A DNA stretch of 64,000 nucleotides from Catenovulum sediminis (lineage in GTDB: Bacteria; Pseudomonadota; Gammaproteobacteria; Enterobacterales; Alteromonadaceae): the NCBI RefSeq assembly GCF_040270295.1, contig NZ_JBELOE010000102.1. One strand, written 5' to 3'. The translations under genes and the position numbers were made by a program. The notes under the pieces were generated by a model, which saw only the letters and a program-made list of their open reading frames with translations, was not told the DNA's origin and did not search any database. Shown piece by piece: positions 9,799 through 19,229 of this stretch (within the stretch, counting starts at the first letter, position 1; each line of letters begins with the position of its first letter).

Positions 9799-10107
9799 AT
9801 GGAAACTTCTCTTTTGGTATCAATTATAGCTTTAGTCGCGGGAAGTCTATCTGCTTTATATGCGAGGTGGTCAGCCAATCAAGCAAAGCGAGCGAACGAC
9901 ATTGGTAGACTTAATGCTCTACTAGCTATGAAAGAGCACTATCTGAAGCTTATAGAACATCAGTATAAATTGGCAGAAACACTTCCATCTAGTTCCAGTG
10001 GAATGCAAGCTGTTCGAGAAAAAGTTGCCGATTTAGATACAAGTTTACGTGAAGTGAATGACCAAATTACTTCATATCACGATAGAGTCGTGCAAAACAA
10101 AATATAA
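9799..10107 (+). CDS. Small membrane-anchored coiled-coil protein, function unknown
   Basis: 102 aa from the ATG at 9799; an upstream in-frame ATG at 9775 would add eight residues. A single hydrophobic helix (about residues 3-21) is followed by a charged helical region with heptad-like Leu spacing (about 35-100). This suggests an inner-membrane anchor with a cytoplasmic or periplasmic coiled coil. I do not recognise a family. The stop codon lies inside the first copy of the 143-bp repeat, as expected for a gene in a cassette-type unit. Neighbouring catabolic genes give no hint of function. Confidence 0.55.
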   Translation: METSLLVSIIALVAGSLSALYARWSANQAKRANDIGRLNALLAMKEHYLKLIEHQYKLAETLPSSSSGMQAVREKVADLDTSLREVNDQITSYHDRVVQNKI

Positions 10108-10246
10108 TAAATAAGGATATGTTGCGCGAAGTCGCAACTTAATCCTATTGTTGGATCGTTTCTCTGCATCCTTCAGTCACGGCATTAGTGCATCCTTGCA
10201 CGTCACAAGTCCGGTGTTGGGTTCTGCTTATTAAGGAAATAAATAG
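10104..10246. repeat. 143-bp cassette-type repeat, copy 1
   Basis: Starts at the stop of the preceding small gene and is nearly identical to 10888-11029. Its 5' part folds as a hairpin (AATAAGGAT, GTTGCG, loop, CGCAAC, ATCCTATT) followed by GTTGGAT, which fits the integron core GTTRRRY. A second hairpin, GTGCATCCTTGCAC, follows. No inverse core RYYYAAC was found at the 5' side, so integron attC identity is unproven. Confidence 0.6.
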
Positions 10247-10406
10247 CCGCAGTCAAAGACAGAGTTTTAACTGGCATGGGTTTAAAGATATGTTAGGCTA
10301 TTTTTAAATTAAACCACTACGGGTCAGCAAACGGCTGATCGCGGTAGATTGGTATTAGGTGTAATGGGGCGTTCTACCATGACTGTCCATGTAGAGAAAT
10401 ATCTAA

Positions 10407-10865
10407 ATGAAACATGAAAAATATATGGAGATCGCTTTATCTGAAGCTAAGATTGCTTTAGACAAAGGAAATATTCCTATTGGTGCGTGTATAGTTCTAG
10501 ATGAAGAGGTAATTTCTAAAGCGCATAATGAAGTTGATTCTTTAAAGAGTGATCTAATGCATGCGGAAATGTCTGCGATACAGCGTGTAACAGATATTCT
10601 AGTTAGAAACAAAAGAAAAGCAGTTATCTACTCTACGTTAGAGCCCTGTGCGATGTGCGCCGGAGCTTTGGTTAATGTAGGTATTGCTCAGTTGGTGTAT
10701 GGAGCTCAAGACAAATATGTTGGGGCTATTGATGCTTTAAAAACTAATGAATACTATTATAAAAAGCTCCAAAACGTCGTACCAGGTGTTTTAGCGCATC
10801 AGTCTCAAGACCTACTAAATCATTACGTACAAAAACATAATTGTCGTCACCATCTAAGTGGTTAA
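10407..10865 (+). CDS. TadA/CDA-fold zinc nucleoside deaminase
   Basis: 152 aa. The zinc-deaminase signature is complete: H-A-E (HAEMSAIQ, about residues 52-59) with the catalytic Glu, and P-C-A-M-C (about 78-82) giving the two Cys ligands. The overall layout follows TadA and guanine/cytosine deaminases (IPIGACIV, YSTLEPCAMCAGALV, VYGAQDKYVGA). It lacks the basic C-terminus typical of housekeeping TadA, so it could act on a free base or nucleoside. It has its own ~160-bp leader and sits between two copies of the 143-bp repeat, which suggests mobile-cassette cargo rather than part of the polysaccharide loci. Confidence 0.82.
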   Translation: MKHEKYMEIALSEAKIALDKGNIPIGACIVLDEEVISKAHNEVDSLKSDLMHAEMSAIQRVTDILVRNKRKAVIYSTLEPCAMCAGALVNVGIAQLVYGAQDKYVGAIDALKTNEYYYKKLQNVVPGVLAHQSQDLLNHYVQKHNCRHHLSG

Positions 10866-10887
10866 ATTTTGTTTAGCCATGCTGTAC

Positions 10888-11029
10888 ATAATAAATAAGG
10901 ATATGTAGCGCGCAGCCGCAACTTAATCCTATTGTTGGGCCTTTTCTGCGTCCTGCAGTCACGGCATTAGTGCATCCTTGCACGCCACAAGCCCGGTGTC
11001 GAGTTCTGCTTATATAAGGAAATAAATAG
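10888..11029. repeat. 143-bp cassette-type repeat, copy 2
   Basis: Second copy, 23 bp after the deaminase stop. Most differences from copy 1 are in hairpin loops or are compensatory-looking (GTAGCG..CCGCAAC). It carries GTTGGGC at the core position, also matching GTTRRRY. The copies are about 784 bp apart, which fits the size of one cassette. Confidence 0.6.
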
Positions 11030-11395
11030 GTTTGTCGTCATGGCTGACTTTTTTCAAGGCGAGTGTCACTAGACCGCTTTCGTTCGATGTTTTTAACACA
11101 TTGTTTTCATGTCAGTTTCTGTTCCTCTCAGTTTGTTTAGTACTTTAGGCAGCACTCTCAAAAGAGAGTAATAGATCAAGATCTGGGATCTAGGTCAAGG
11201 CTTTTTGAAATAATGCGATCAACTGAAGAAAAAACACCAAGATTAATTAAAAACTAGGTGCGGAATGACGCCTTTACCTAATATGTTTATATTTTTTCTC
11301 ACTTAATGATTGATATTGGTTGTTTTTGGTTTTATATGTGTTTATGTTGATTTATTATGGTTGTTTTGTTGATGTTTTAGTTATTCTTGTAATTC
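11030..11395. other. Intergenic region upstream of the GH115 gene
   Basis: No gene seen. The AT-rich stretch at 11275-11390 probably holds the promoter of the GH115 gene. I find no clear operator. Confidence 0.35.
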
Positions 11396-13972
11396 ATGTT
11401 AAAGGGAGCTGTGAGCTTGAAAATACAAAAAGTAGTAAAAATACTGAGCAAACGTCTAACGAGCAAGCTCGTTATTATTGCCATTTTTTTCTGTCTGTCT
11501 GGTTGTAATCTGCAAGATCAATCTGAAAATATAGATTCAGTTGATTCTAAAAAAATGACAGAGAAGGTTAAGGTAACACATTCTACTGATAGCTTTGTGG
11601 TGGCTTCTGCAAGCCATCAACCTACTATTTACATTAGTGCAGCATCAGACCCTTTGATTTTATGGGCAGTTGAAACTTTTGTGCAGGATGTACACGAATT
11701 GTCTGGACAAACACTATCAGTCAAGCCTGTTGCAGCGTATCAGGCTGGGGCGGGGATCTATATTGGACAGATAAGTGATGACTTGTTTGATGGTAGTGCT
11801 TTATTACCCACAGAGGTGCGGAAAAAATTAATCGGACAGTGGGAAAACTTTTCAATTATGCGACAGCAAAACCAACTGGTCGTAAGTGGTAGTGACGTCA
11901 GAGGCACTGTGTATGCGATATTTGAATTAGCAGAGCGTCTGGGTGTATCACCATGGAAATGGTGGGCGGATGTGCATAACCGTAGGCAAGACAAACTGGT
12001 TTTACATTTACCGGAAAGCGGTATTTATGCTGCACCGTCTGTAGAATATCGCGGCATATTTTTAAATGATGAAGATTGGGGTTTACAACCTTGGGCAGCC
12101 AAAACCTTTGAACCAGATGTGCAGGATATTGGACCCAAAACTTACGAAAAAATATTTCAATTAATGTTGCGTTTAAAAGCCAACACAATTTGGCCCGCTA
12201 TGCACGATACCACACAAGCGTTTTTTACCGTGCCCGGTAATCAAGAAATGGCGAGTAAATATCATATCTATGTTGGTAGCTCGCACGCCGAACCTATGTT
12301 ACGCAATAATGTAGGAGAGTGGGATAAATCAACGATGGGAGAATACAATTATCTGACAAACGCACCCCAAATAAAGCGTTATTGGTTAAACAGAGTAAAA
12401 GAAGTACAAGATTCGAACAACAAATCTATTTTTACACTCGGGATGCGCGGTGTACACGATAGTAAAATGCAAGGTGTTGAATCTGTTGGTGAAGGGATAA
12501 GGTTATTAGATAGCATTATTAGCGAACAGCGAAAAATGCTTGATCAACAAATAAGTGCACCGTTGACAGAAATACCTCAAGTTTTTATTCCCTACAAAGA
12601 AGTACTTGAATTATATAACAATGGATTACAAATACCAGATGATGTCACCTTGGTATGGACAGACGATAACTATGGCTATATCCGCCGTTTAAGTAATGAA
12701 ATGGAGCAACAAAGAGCAGGTGGCAGTGGTGTTTATTATCATATTAGTTATTGGGGACGACCACACGATTATTTATGGCTGAGCACAACATCACCTGCTT
12801 TAATTTGGTATGAAATGAATAAAGCATATCAAAACGGCGCACAGAAAATATGGATTGTAAATGTGGGTGATATTAAGCCGGCAGAATATCAAACGGAATT
12901 TTTTCTTGATTTAGCTTGGAATATTAATATCGTTGACGCCAGTTCAATATCATCTCATTTAACAGCCTGGGCTCAACGTGAATTTGGCCAGTCGATTGGC
13001 GGTGAGGTCAGCGAGGTAATGCTCCAACATTATCACTTGGCGCATAAACGAAAACCAGAATTTATGGGGTGGAGTCAAACAGAGCCAACGACTCAAACAC
13101 AGTTAACGGCTTTTTCTAAAGAGCAAATTGAGCAGCGAATTAATGCATATCAACGCTTGGTAGAAGAAGTAGACCGCTTAAGCACAAAAATAGCGGAGAC
13201 TCACCGTGATGCTTGGTTTCAACTAATCGAATACCCGATTAAAGGGGCGGCGTTAATGAACTTTAAATTTCTTTATCGTGATTTGTTTGCGTATGCTAAA
13301 AATGCAGACGACAAAGCACATTTCAAGTTGTTATCGACAGAAGCTTATCGTCAAATAGAAACCTTAACAGAACACTACAACCGGAAAACCAGCCAAGGTA
13401 AATGGCAGCATATGATGTCGATGGCTCCGAGAAATTTACCTGCGTTTAAAGCGCCTGATTTTAATGTTCCGCAGAAACTCCAAACTCTGGACTGCAATAT
13501 CGAAAATATATTGGTAATAAATGCGTCTGATTTTGCAAACCAACAGTCTGCTAAAGATTACCGTTGGAAATTAATTGAAGGGTTAGGGAACACCAAACAG
13601 GCGGTAACTTTGTTTCCATTCGCGCAACAGTACTTTCATGAAAGTAAACCCAATTTAACCTATCGCTTAAATGTTGAAAACGGCGGGCAGTATATTGTAG
13701 AGCTGCGAACTTTGCCTACACACGCCAATAAGTTTGATCATCAAGTTACCTTGTATTTAGATGATCAAAAAATATCAGAAGTTAATTTAAATACGAAAGG
13801 CAGAACACAGGCGTGGAAGCAAGGTGTTTTGAGCAATGCGCTCGTCAGACATTTTGACATCACCATAGATAAGCCAAATCTGTCGCATGAACTAAAATTT
13901 GCTGTTAATCAAACGGGGATCGTATTTGACCAAGTTATGATTTACCCGGCGACAGATAAAAGTTGTTACTAG
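11396..13972 (+). CDS. GH115 alpha-glucuronidase-like lipoprotein
   Basis: 858 aa. It matches the GH115 family, whose members remove alpha-1,2-linked (4-O-methyl-)glucuronic acid from xylan, arabinogalactan and related glycans. Recognisable blocks are RGTVYAIFELAERLGVSPW, YRGIFLNDEDWGLQPWA, LRLKANTIWPAMH, and the DDNYGYIRRL and HISYWGRPHDYLWL regions. A beta-rich C-terminal domain follows (about 700-858). A lipobox LSGC lies near residue 37. Start choice: AAGGGAG at about 11402-11408 is well placed for a TTG at 11417, so the true protein may begin there, giving 851 aa and a tidier signal peptide. The ATG at 11396 has no RBS. It stands alone, convergent with the rhamnose-side esterase/kinase pair, and probably uncaps glucuronate from a rhamnose-containing glycan. 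Confidence 0.88.
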   Translation: MLKGAVSLKIQKVVKILSKRLTSKLVIIAIFFCLSGCNLQDQSENIDSVDSKKMTEKVKVTHSTDSFVVASASHQPTIYISAASDPLILWAVETFVQDVHELSGQTLSVKPVAAYQAGAGIYIGQISDDLFDGSALLPTEVRKKLIGQWENFSIMRQQNQLVVSGSDVRGTVYAIFELAERLGVSPWKWWADVHNRRQDKLVLHLPESGIYAAPSVEYRGIFLNDEDWGLQPWAAKTFEPDVQDIGPKTYEKIFQLMLRLKANTIWPAMHDTTQAFFTVPGNQEMASKYHIYVGSSHAEPMLRNNVGEWDKSTMGEYNYLTNAPQIKRYWLNRVKEVQDSNNKSIFTLGMRGVHDSKMQGVESVGEGIRLLDSIISEQRKMLDQQISAPLTEIPQVFIPYKEVLELYNNGLQIPDDVTLVWTDDNYGYIRRLSNEMEQQRAGGSGVYYHISYWGRPHDYLWLSTTSPALIWYEMNKAYQNGAQKIWIVNVGDIKPAEYQTEFFLDLAWNINIVDASSISSHLTAWAQREFGQSIGGEVSEVMLQHYHLAHKRKPEFMGWSQTEPTTQTQLTAFSKEQIEQRINAYQRLVEEVDRLSTKIAETHRDAWFQLIEYPIKGAALMNFKFLYRDLFAYAKNADDKAHFKLLSTEAYRQIETLTEHYNRKTSQGKWQHMMSMAPRNLPAFKAPDFNVPQKLQTLDCNIENILVINASDFANQQSAKDYRWKLIEGLGNTKQAVTLFPFAQQYFHESKPNLTYRLNVENGGQYIVELRTLPTHANKFDHQVTLYLDDQKISEVNLNTKGRTQAWKQGVLSNALVRHFDITIDKPNLSHELKFAVNQTGIVFDQVMIYPATDKSCY

Positions 13973-14023
13973 AAATCAGGTGGGTGGCTGTCATGCTCGT
14001 TAACATCCATCCAAAAATGTGCT

Positions 14024-14054
14024 GCTCAGCCAACCACTATTGCTTGCGCTGAGC
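14024..14054. terminator. Hairpin between convergent genes
   Basis: Arms GCTCAGC (14024-14030) and GCTGAGC (14048-14054) are followed by GTTTTA. It lies between the GH115 gene and the minus-strand esterase and may serve both. Confidence 0.4.
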
Positions 14055-14063
14055 GTTTTAACG

Positions 14064-15305
14064 TTAAGATCCGGATATAGACACTTTAACCGGACGCATG
14101 TCAGGCCAAAGTGACGGACTATATATTTTTTCGGCCGGCAGAGGCGGTTGAGCGAGATTAAATAACCTATCAGACAATTGAATATTTTCAGGGTAAATTA
14201 GTTTTAATTGCTGGCTGACAAAATTTGAAATTAACCAGGCACCATAATGGTTGTGGTGTGTTTTATCTTGACCACCGGCAGCAAATGCTTTGGCTGCTTG
14301 ATGATGGCCTAAATACTGATACAAATGTGTGGTGTGTGCGGTTAGATCTATTATCGGAACTTGCGTTTTTTCAGCCACCTCCCTAACAGCCCGATCATAT
14401 CCCGCATGGGTATTTAGCAATTCATTTTGTGTGTTGTAAATACGGCGCGCGACTGGGCTCACTAATATTGGGAAAGCGCCTTTTTGCCGAACATCTGCGA
14501 TAAAGGCTTGTAAGTACGCAGGATAGGCACCGTCTGCTGCCGAATAGGTGCGTGGCCACTGTTTCTTTTCATCATTGTGGGCAAACTGAATTAATACAAT
14601 ATCGTCTTTTTGTGTTTGACTTAACAATTTGTCCCAACGCAGTGAAAAAATAAATGATTTTAGGGTTTCTCCGCTTCTTGCATGGTTGATAACCAATCTG
14701 TTGGTTATCTGAGCCGGTAAAAATTGCCCCCAACTCGCGTAGTCATGCGAAGCTTGATCGGCAACGGTTGAGTCGCCTGCCAATAAAATTTTTGCCGTGT
14801 TGGTCGGCTCTATTTGCAATCTGTGAAATTCAACATTTCTATTTGACAATGAAATGGTCAACTTTTCATCCCAGTTTCTGGATATATGTTCATCACCTCT
14901 TAACCTGACACTTGGCTGGTTATCTGCATCGTGCTCGGCTTGAGTTAAGTTGGGGTATTTAACATTAACGTAAAATTCCAAATGTTGTATTTCGTTTTTA
15001 TTGATTTGACGTGTTGTTGTCATCACTCGTCTGTCTTCACTGAAAACGAGGTACTCTGTTGACGATTGTTTGCCTTTAACTTGGAGTTTTATTTTATAAT
15101 GACCTTCGGGTATTTTTACCGAAAAGGCGTGTTCATTGCTGTTAGCAAAACTATCTAAACCAAACCCGCGCTGTTGGGTATAGTTGTTTGGTTGACTGAG
15201 ATTGTCGAAATTGATATCAAATATCTCAGAAGCATAAAGTGACGCTGACATTAATGCACTGGCAATGCAAGCAAGTAGCCTAAAGCAAATAATACATAAT
15301 CTCAT
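14064..15305 (-). CDS. SGNH/CE12-like rhamnogalacturonan acetylesterase (exported)
   Basis: 413 aa from the ATG at 15305, which has AGGAGA seven bases upstream; a longer frame to 15347 lacks an RBS. Signal peptide to about A25. Residues 26-165 form a jelly-roll-like N-terminal domain common in CE12-type proteins. The SGNH core begins at I-L-L-A-G-D-S179-T (catalytic Ser), with HARSGETLKSF (Gly block), IQFAHNDEKK (Asn block) and a C-terminal DKTHHNHYGAW Asp/His block. It should deacetylate a pectic or rhamnose-containing glycan in the periplasm. Its ATG overlaps the kinase stop (ATGA), indicating translational coupling with the upstream sugar kinase. Confidence 0.85.
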   Translation of the reverse strand: MRLCIICFRLLACIASALMSASLYASEIFDINFDNLSQPNNYTQQRGFGLDSFANSNEHAFSVKIPEGHYKIKLQVKGKQSSTEYLVFSEDRRVMTTTRQINKNEIQHLEFYVNVKYPNLTQAEHDADNQPSVRLRGDEHISRNWDEKLTISLSNRNVEFHRLQIEPTNTAKILLAGDSTVADQASHDYASWGQFLPAQITNRLVINHARSGETLKSFIFSLRWDKLLSQTQKDDIVLIQFAHNDEKKQWPRTYSAADGAYPAYLQAFIADVRQKGAFPILVSPVARRIYNTQNELLNTHAGYDRAVREVAEKTQVPIIDLTAHTTHLYQYLGHHQAAKAFAAGGQDKTHHNHYGAWLISNFVSQQLKLIYPENIQLSDRLFNLAQPPLPAEKIYSPSLWPDMRPVKVSISGS

Positions 15306-16693
15306 AAACATATCTCCTGATTTGTTACTTTGAGTTGTTGTAACCACTTATTTTTATATGCGGCTAAATTTTCAAGGCCCAGAGGTTTTGCTATCTGAGT
15401 CTTTATGTCGGTTTGCTGACGCCAATCTGACCAGCGTGTCATAATCCATGCCCCTTTTACGGTACTTGCATTGTCACCGGATAAAACAATGTTTTGTTGT
15501 GGGTTAAGTTGTGCAACTATTTGGCACATTTGTGGATTCTTTTTTGATGTGCTGCCAAATATGATATCTCCAGTTGCAGATAATAATGAAAGCTCTAAGT
15601 CAATCATTAAAGCTAAGTATAATGTCGCTAGCGCTTTGCCATTATGTGGGTTACGCGTTATTTTTGCCGGATGCCCTTTAAATGGACCACTGTTATTTTC
15701 AAATGCAGGCAATGCGTAAATCTCATTGTCGATAATTTTTTGAATGTCAGAATTGCTGACCTGATCTGTTATTTTTGCGCCCGTCAACTGGCAGATATGT
15801 TCAAATTCCCGTCCCCCCATAAAGCGAGCACAAGCAACAGGGGTATTTAAGATGCAAACGTTGGCCAGCATGTCTTTATCTTCACTCAGGTTTTTTAGAT
15901 CAGCGCCCATCGCCATGGTAATAATCCATGTTCCTGTGCTAACAACGTTAAACGGTTGCTTTTGGTTATTTGACAAGTAACGGGCAAAACTCGCGTTAGA
16001 ATCATGAATTCCTGCATACACTTTGCAGTTTTCAGACAACCCGGTTTGTGAGCGAACGGTTTTGCTTGGAATTCCTATCTCGGCCTGAGCTTCTTTCAGA
16101 GGGGGCATCGCATGTCGAATATTTAATGTATCAATAAGAGATGAGTAGCTTGCTTGTTGTGGATACCATAAGTCGGTATGACAGCCAAGCGATGTAACTT
16201 CAGTAATAGCAATGTTTGTCAGTCGCCAAACCCAATATTGAGGATACATTAATACAAGGTGCGTTTGTTTGAATTGTTTAGGGTATTTATGCTTTAGCCA
16301 ATAAAGTTGACGACCCAAATTAAGCCCCATGGATAAGTTGGGGGAATAAGTTTTGTGGTAATCAGGTCGCACACTATTATAGTCTGCTGATATTTCTTCG
16401 ACGATGTCGCATTCATAATCCATTACTGGCAGACATAACTTACCTTCGTGATTTAATAGTACTGCACAGGCTCCATGCGTAGTGACATTTATCGCTGTGA
16501 TATCATATAACTGAGTTGTTCTGCGTAGCGTGGTTAATAGCCATTTCTCTATCTCAATAACATCAACATAGTTATAATCTTTACCTTTTATGCTGTAATT
16601 CTCCATCGAGTCACTCCAAACTGAGTCACCTAATGGGTCTAATACATGTCCTTTTATGTTGGTTTTACCTATATCGAAAATAAAAGTATACAT
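15302..16693 (-). CDS. FGGY-family sugar kinase, probable L-rhamnulokinase
   Basis: 463 aa. The phosphate-binding DIGKTNIKG motif is at the N-terminus and the FGGY-type two-domain layout is intact (TTHGACAVL, YPQYWVWRLT, GIHDSNASFARYL, VSTGTWI, LSGDNASTVKGAWIM). It is divergent from E. coli RhaB and resembles the FGGY kinases that stand in for RhaB in Pseudomonas- and rhizobium-type rhamnose clusters. It lies divergently from rhaD/rhaI, so phosphorylation of L-rhamnulose to rhamnulose-1-phosphate is the best fit; fuculose is an alternative. It is translationally coupled to the esterase downstream. The shared promoter region with rhaD contains phased GTGATTG repeats. Confidence 0.82.
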   Translation of the reverse strand: MYTFIFDIGKTNIKGHVLDPLGDSVWSDSMENYSIKGKDYNYVDVIEIEKWLLTTLRRTTQLYDITAINVTTHGACAVLLNHEGKLCLPVMDYECDIVEEISADYNSVRPDYHKTYSPNLSMGLNLGRQLYWLKHKYPKQFKQTHLVLMYPQYWVWRLTNIAITEVTSLGCHTDLWYPQQASYSSLIDTLNIRHAMPPLKEAQAEIGIPSKTVRSQTGLSENCKVYAGIHDSNASFARYLSNNQKQPFNVVSTGTWIITMAMGADLKNLSEDKDMLANVCILNTPVACARFMGGREFEHICQLTGAKITDQVSNSDIQKIIDNEIYALPAFENNSGPFKGHPAKITRNPHNGKALATLYLALMIDLELSLLSATGDIIFGSTSKKNPQMCQIVAQLNPQQNIVLSGDNASTVKGAWIMTRWSDWRQQTDIKTQIAKPLGLENLAAYKNKWLQQLKVTNQEICL

Positions 16694-16999
16694 ATCGCCG
16701 TTTCCTATTTTTCAGCTTGTTTTTATTGTTAGTGGTCGCCTGTCAGTTGCTGACACAAAATATAACAGACTCCGCTTGAGTGCCCATTAAATATCTATTT
16801 TGAGTATACAGATCGCAATACTTAGTACCCTTTATATAAAATAATGAACGTTTTTGAGTTTGTTTGTTTGCAATAAAAGAAATTAATTATATTTATGTTA
16901 ACAGAATACTGTTAAGTTAAATTAAATGCAAGAAAGTGATTGAATGTGATTGTTTGTAGTGGTTTAATGAATCCATTAATAAACATATAGGATTATCTA
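16694..16999. promoter_or_regulatory. Divergent kinase/rhaD promoter region with phased GTGATTG repeats
   Basis: 306 bp between divergent rhamnose genes. GTGATTG occurs at 16936-16942 and 16946-16952, with a degenerate third unit (GTAGTGG) at 16956-16962, exactly 10 bp apart. Similar arrays lie upstream of the class II aldolase next to the DeoR-family gene. This fits operators of that regulator, since DeoR-type proteins often use direct repeats spaced by one helical turn. The rhaD RBS is TAGGATT. Confidence 0.5.
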
Positions 17000-19195
17000 A
17001 TGTCAAACAGTAACGATACATTTCAGCATATTAACTACGCGTGGGATGATGAGAAAACAGCTCAATTTAACTCTACACTTGATGGTTTGGTATATCGCTC
17101 TAATCTTTTAGGTAGTGATCAACGCATCACGAATACAGGGGGCGGCAACACTTCAGCCAAAGGTATTGAAATTGACCCTCTAACAGGTAAAGAAGTGGAA
17201 GTTTTATGGGTTAAAGGCTCCGGCGGTGATTTGCGGACATCTACAGCTGAAAATTTTTCTTCATTGTATATGGACCGTTTACTCGCATTACAGGACCGCT
17301 ATTATCAAGCCGATGAAGTCGGTGCAAAGACTCAAATAGAAGATGATATGGTTGAAATGTATCGGCACGCGACATTTAATTTAAATCCTAGGGCAACGTC
17401 GATAGATACCCCCCTTCATGCATTTATTCCATACAAACATGTTGATCATATGCACCCAAATTCTGTTATTGCGGTTGCGGCCAGTAAAAACTCAAAAGCG
17501 TTGACCGAAAAAATTTGGGGTGATGAGCTTATTTGGACCGAATGGCAGCGTCCGGGATTTGATCTCGGTCTCAAATTACAGTCCATTTGTAAAGATTATC
17601 CTAAGTCGAAAGGCGCAATTTTGGCCGGTCACGGGGTGATTAATTGGGCAAATGATAACAAAGCGTGTTATGCGTTAAGCTTAGAGATTATTGAGAAAGC
17701 TGCACGTTATATTGAAGCGCATGATAAAGGAGAAGATACTTTTGGAGGGCAGAAGTATATTTGCTTGGACGCTGAAAATCGGAATCAAGTTCTTGCCGAG
17801 ATATTACCTTATTTAAGAGGTTTAGTCTCAGGCGAAGCTAAATTAGTGGGTACAGTTCAGTATGATGAAAGTATATTGCATTTTGTTAATTCTCAAGATG
17901 CGCCACGCTTAGCGGATTTAGGCACATCTTGCCCAGACCACTTCTTACGAACCAAAATCAAACCTTTGTATGTTGCATGGGATCCAGCCAAAGATTCAGT
18001 TGAGCAATTAAAATTGATGTTAAGTGAAGGGATAGAGCAATACAAAGCAGACTACAGCCAATATTATGCGACATGCAAGCATGATAATTCTCCTAACCAA
18101 CGAGCCTCTTCACCTTCGATTTGTTTGATTCCGGGTATTGGTATGATTGCTTGGGGTAAAAATAAGAGTGAATCACGTGTGACTGCAGAGTTTTATAACT
18201 GTGCCGTTGAAGTGATGCGGGGTGCAGAAGCGATTGATGAATATATTGCTTTGCCACAACAAGAAGCTTTTGATATTGAATATTGGTTACTTGAAGAAGC
18301 AAAGCTGAAACGCATGCCAAAAGAGAAACCTTTGGCACGTGAAGTGGTTGTTGTAATTGGCGCGGGAGATGGCATTGGAAAAGCAACTGCACATCGTGTT
18401 GCTATAGAAGGCGCGCACGTAGTGTGTGCCGATTTGCGATTGGAGGCAGCACAACAAACTGCTGATGAATTAACATCTGTTTATGGGGTAGGGATTGGCG
18501 TATCAGGCTCTGATATCTCAAGTTGTGGCCCAGCTATCGCTGTACAAACAGACATTACAGACAGAGATAGTGTTTCAAAAATGTTTCAGAAAGTCTTGTT
18601 GGCATACGGTGGCATTGATAAAGTCATACTAACTGCAGGCGTGTTTTTAGCCCCGGGCCAGAATAGTATAAGTGAAGACAAAATGTTTGATGTGAGTTTC
18701 GCGGTAAACGTGAAAGGGGGTTATATCGTTGCAACTGAAGCGAACAAAATTTGGCAGGCGCAACAGTTACCGGGTGCATTAGTAATCACAACCAGTGTAA
18801 ATGCGGCAGTTTCAAAAAAAGGTTCGCTGGCTTATGACACCAGTAAAGCAGCAGCGAATCATTTAGTCAGAGAGTTAGCTGTTGAGCTAAGCCCGCTTGT
18901 AAACGTGAATGGTTTAGCCCCAGCAACGGTGGTAAAAGGTAGCACAATGTTTCCTCGAGACAGAGTGATAGCGTCACTCACTAAATACAGTGTTTCGTTT
19001 ACCGAAGATGAGTCTGATGATGAGTTGAGAGATAAACTAGCTTTGTTTTATGCTCAGCGAACGTTAACAAAACAGCCCATTACTCCGGAAGATCAAGCCG
19101 AAGCTGCATATTTGATGATATCGGGTCAGTTAAGTAAAACAACGGGTCAAATTATAAGTGTAGATGGTGGTTTACACGAAGCTTTCTTGCGCTAA
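17000..19195 (+). CDS. rhaD: Bifunctional rhamnulose-1-phosphate aldolase / short-chain dehydrogenase
   Basis: 731 aa, the usual length of the fused RhaD family. The N-terminal class II aldolase/adducin domain (about 1-430) has histidine blocks HMHPNSVIAV and GHGVINW for Zn binding. The C-terminal SDR domain has the GxxxGxG nucleotide site at residues 454-460 and catalytic Y612/K616. The aldolase splits L-rhamnulose-1-phosphate into DHAP and L-lactaldehyde, and the SDR part is expected to oxidise lactaldehyde to lactate. This puts the pathway in the phosphorylated route. rhaI follows 34 bp later, so the two form an operon. The next gene beyond, fba on the other strand, takes the DHAP forward. 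Confidence 0.93.
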   Translation: MSNSNDTFQHINYAWDDEKTAQFNSTLDGLVYRSNLLGSDQRITNTGGGNTSAKGIEIDPLTGKEVEVLWVKGSGGDLRTSTAENFSSLYMDRLLALQDRYYQADEVGAKTQIEDDMVEMYRHATFNLNPRATSIDTPLHAFIPYKHVDHMHPNSVIAVAASKNSKALTEKIWGDELIWTEWQRPGFDLGLKLQSICKDYPKSKGAILAGHGVINWANDNKACYALSLEIIEKAARYIEAHDKGEDTFGGQKYICLDAENRNQVLAEILPYLRGLVSGEAKLVGTVQYDESILHFVNSQDAPRLADLGTSCPDHFLRTKIKPLYVAWDPAKDSVEQLKLMLSEGIEQYKADYSQYYATCKHDNSPNQRASSPSICLIPGIGMIAWGKNKSESRVTAEFYNCAVEVMRGAEAIDEYIALPQQEAFDIEYWLLEEAKLKRMPKEKPLAREVVVVIGAGDGIGKATAHRVAIEGAHVVCADLRLEAAQQTADELTSVYGVGIGVSGSDISSCGPAIAVQTDITDRDSVSKMFQKVLLAYGGIDKVILTAGVFLAPGQNSISEDKMFDVSFAVNVKGGYIVATEANKIWQAQQLPGALVITTSVNAAVSKKGSLAYDTSKAAANHLVRELAVELSPLVNVNGLAPATVVKGSTMFPRDRVIASLTKYSVSFTEDESDDELRDKLALFYAQRTLTKQPITPEDQAEAAYLMISGQLSKTTGQIISVDGGLHEAFLR

Positions 19196-19229
19196 GCATC
19201 AAATAAGTAAATCGAAGAGGATTTAACAT

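Noticed and set aside
10104..11029. Insertion sequence or transposon flanked by the repeats
   Set aside because: There is no transposase, and the repeats follow gene stops in direct orientation, so a cassette-like reading fits better.
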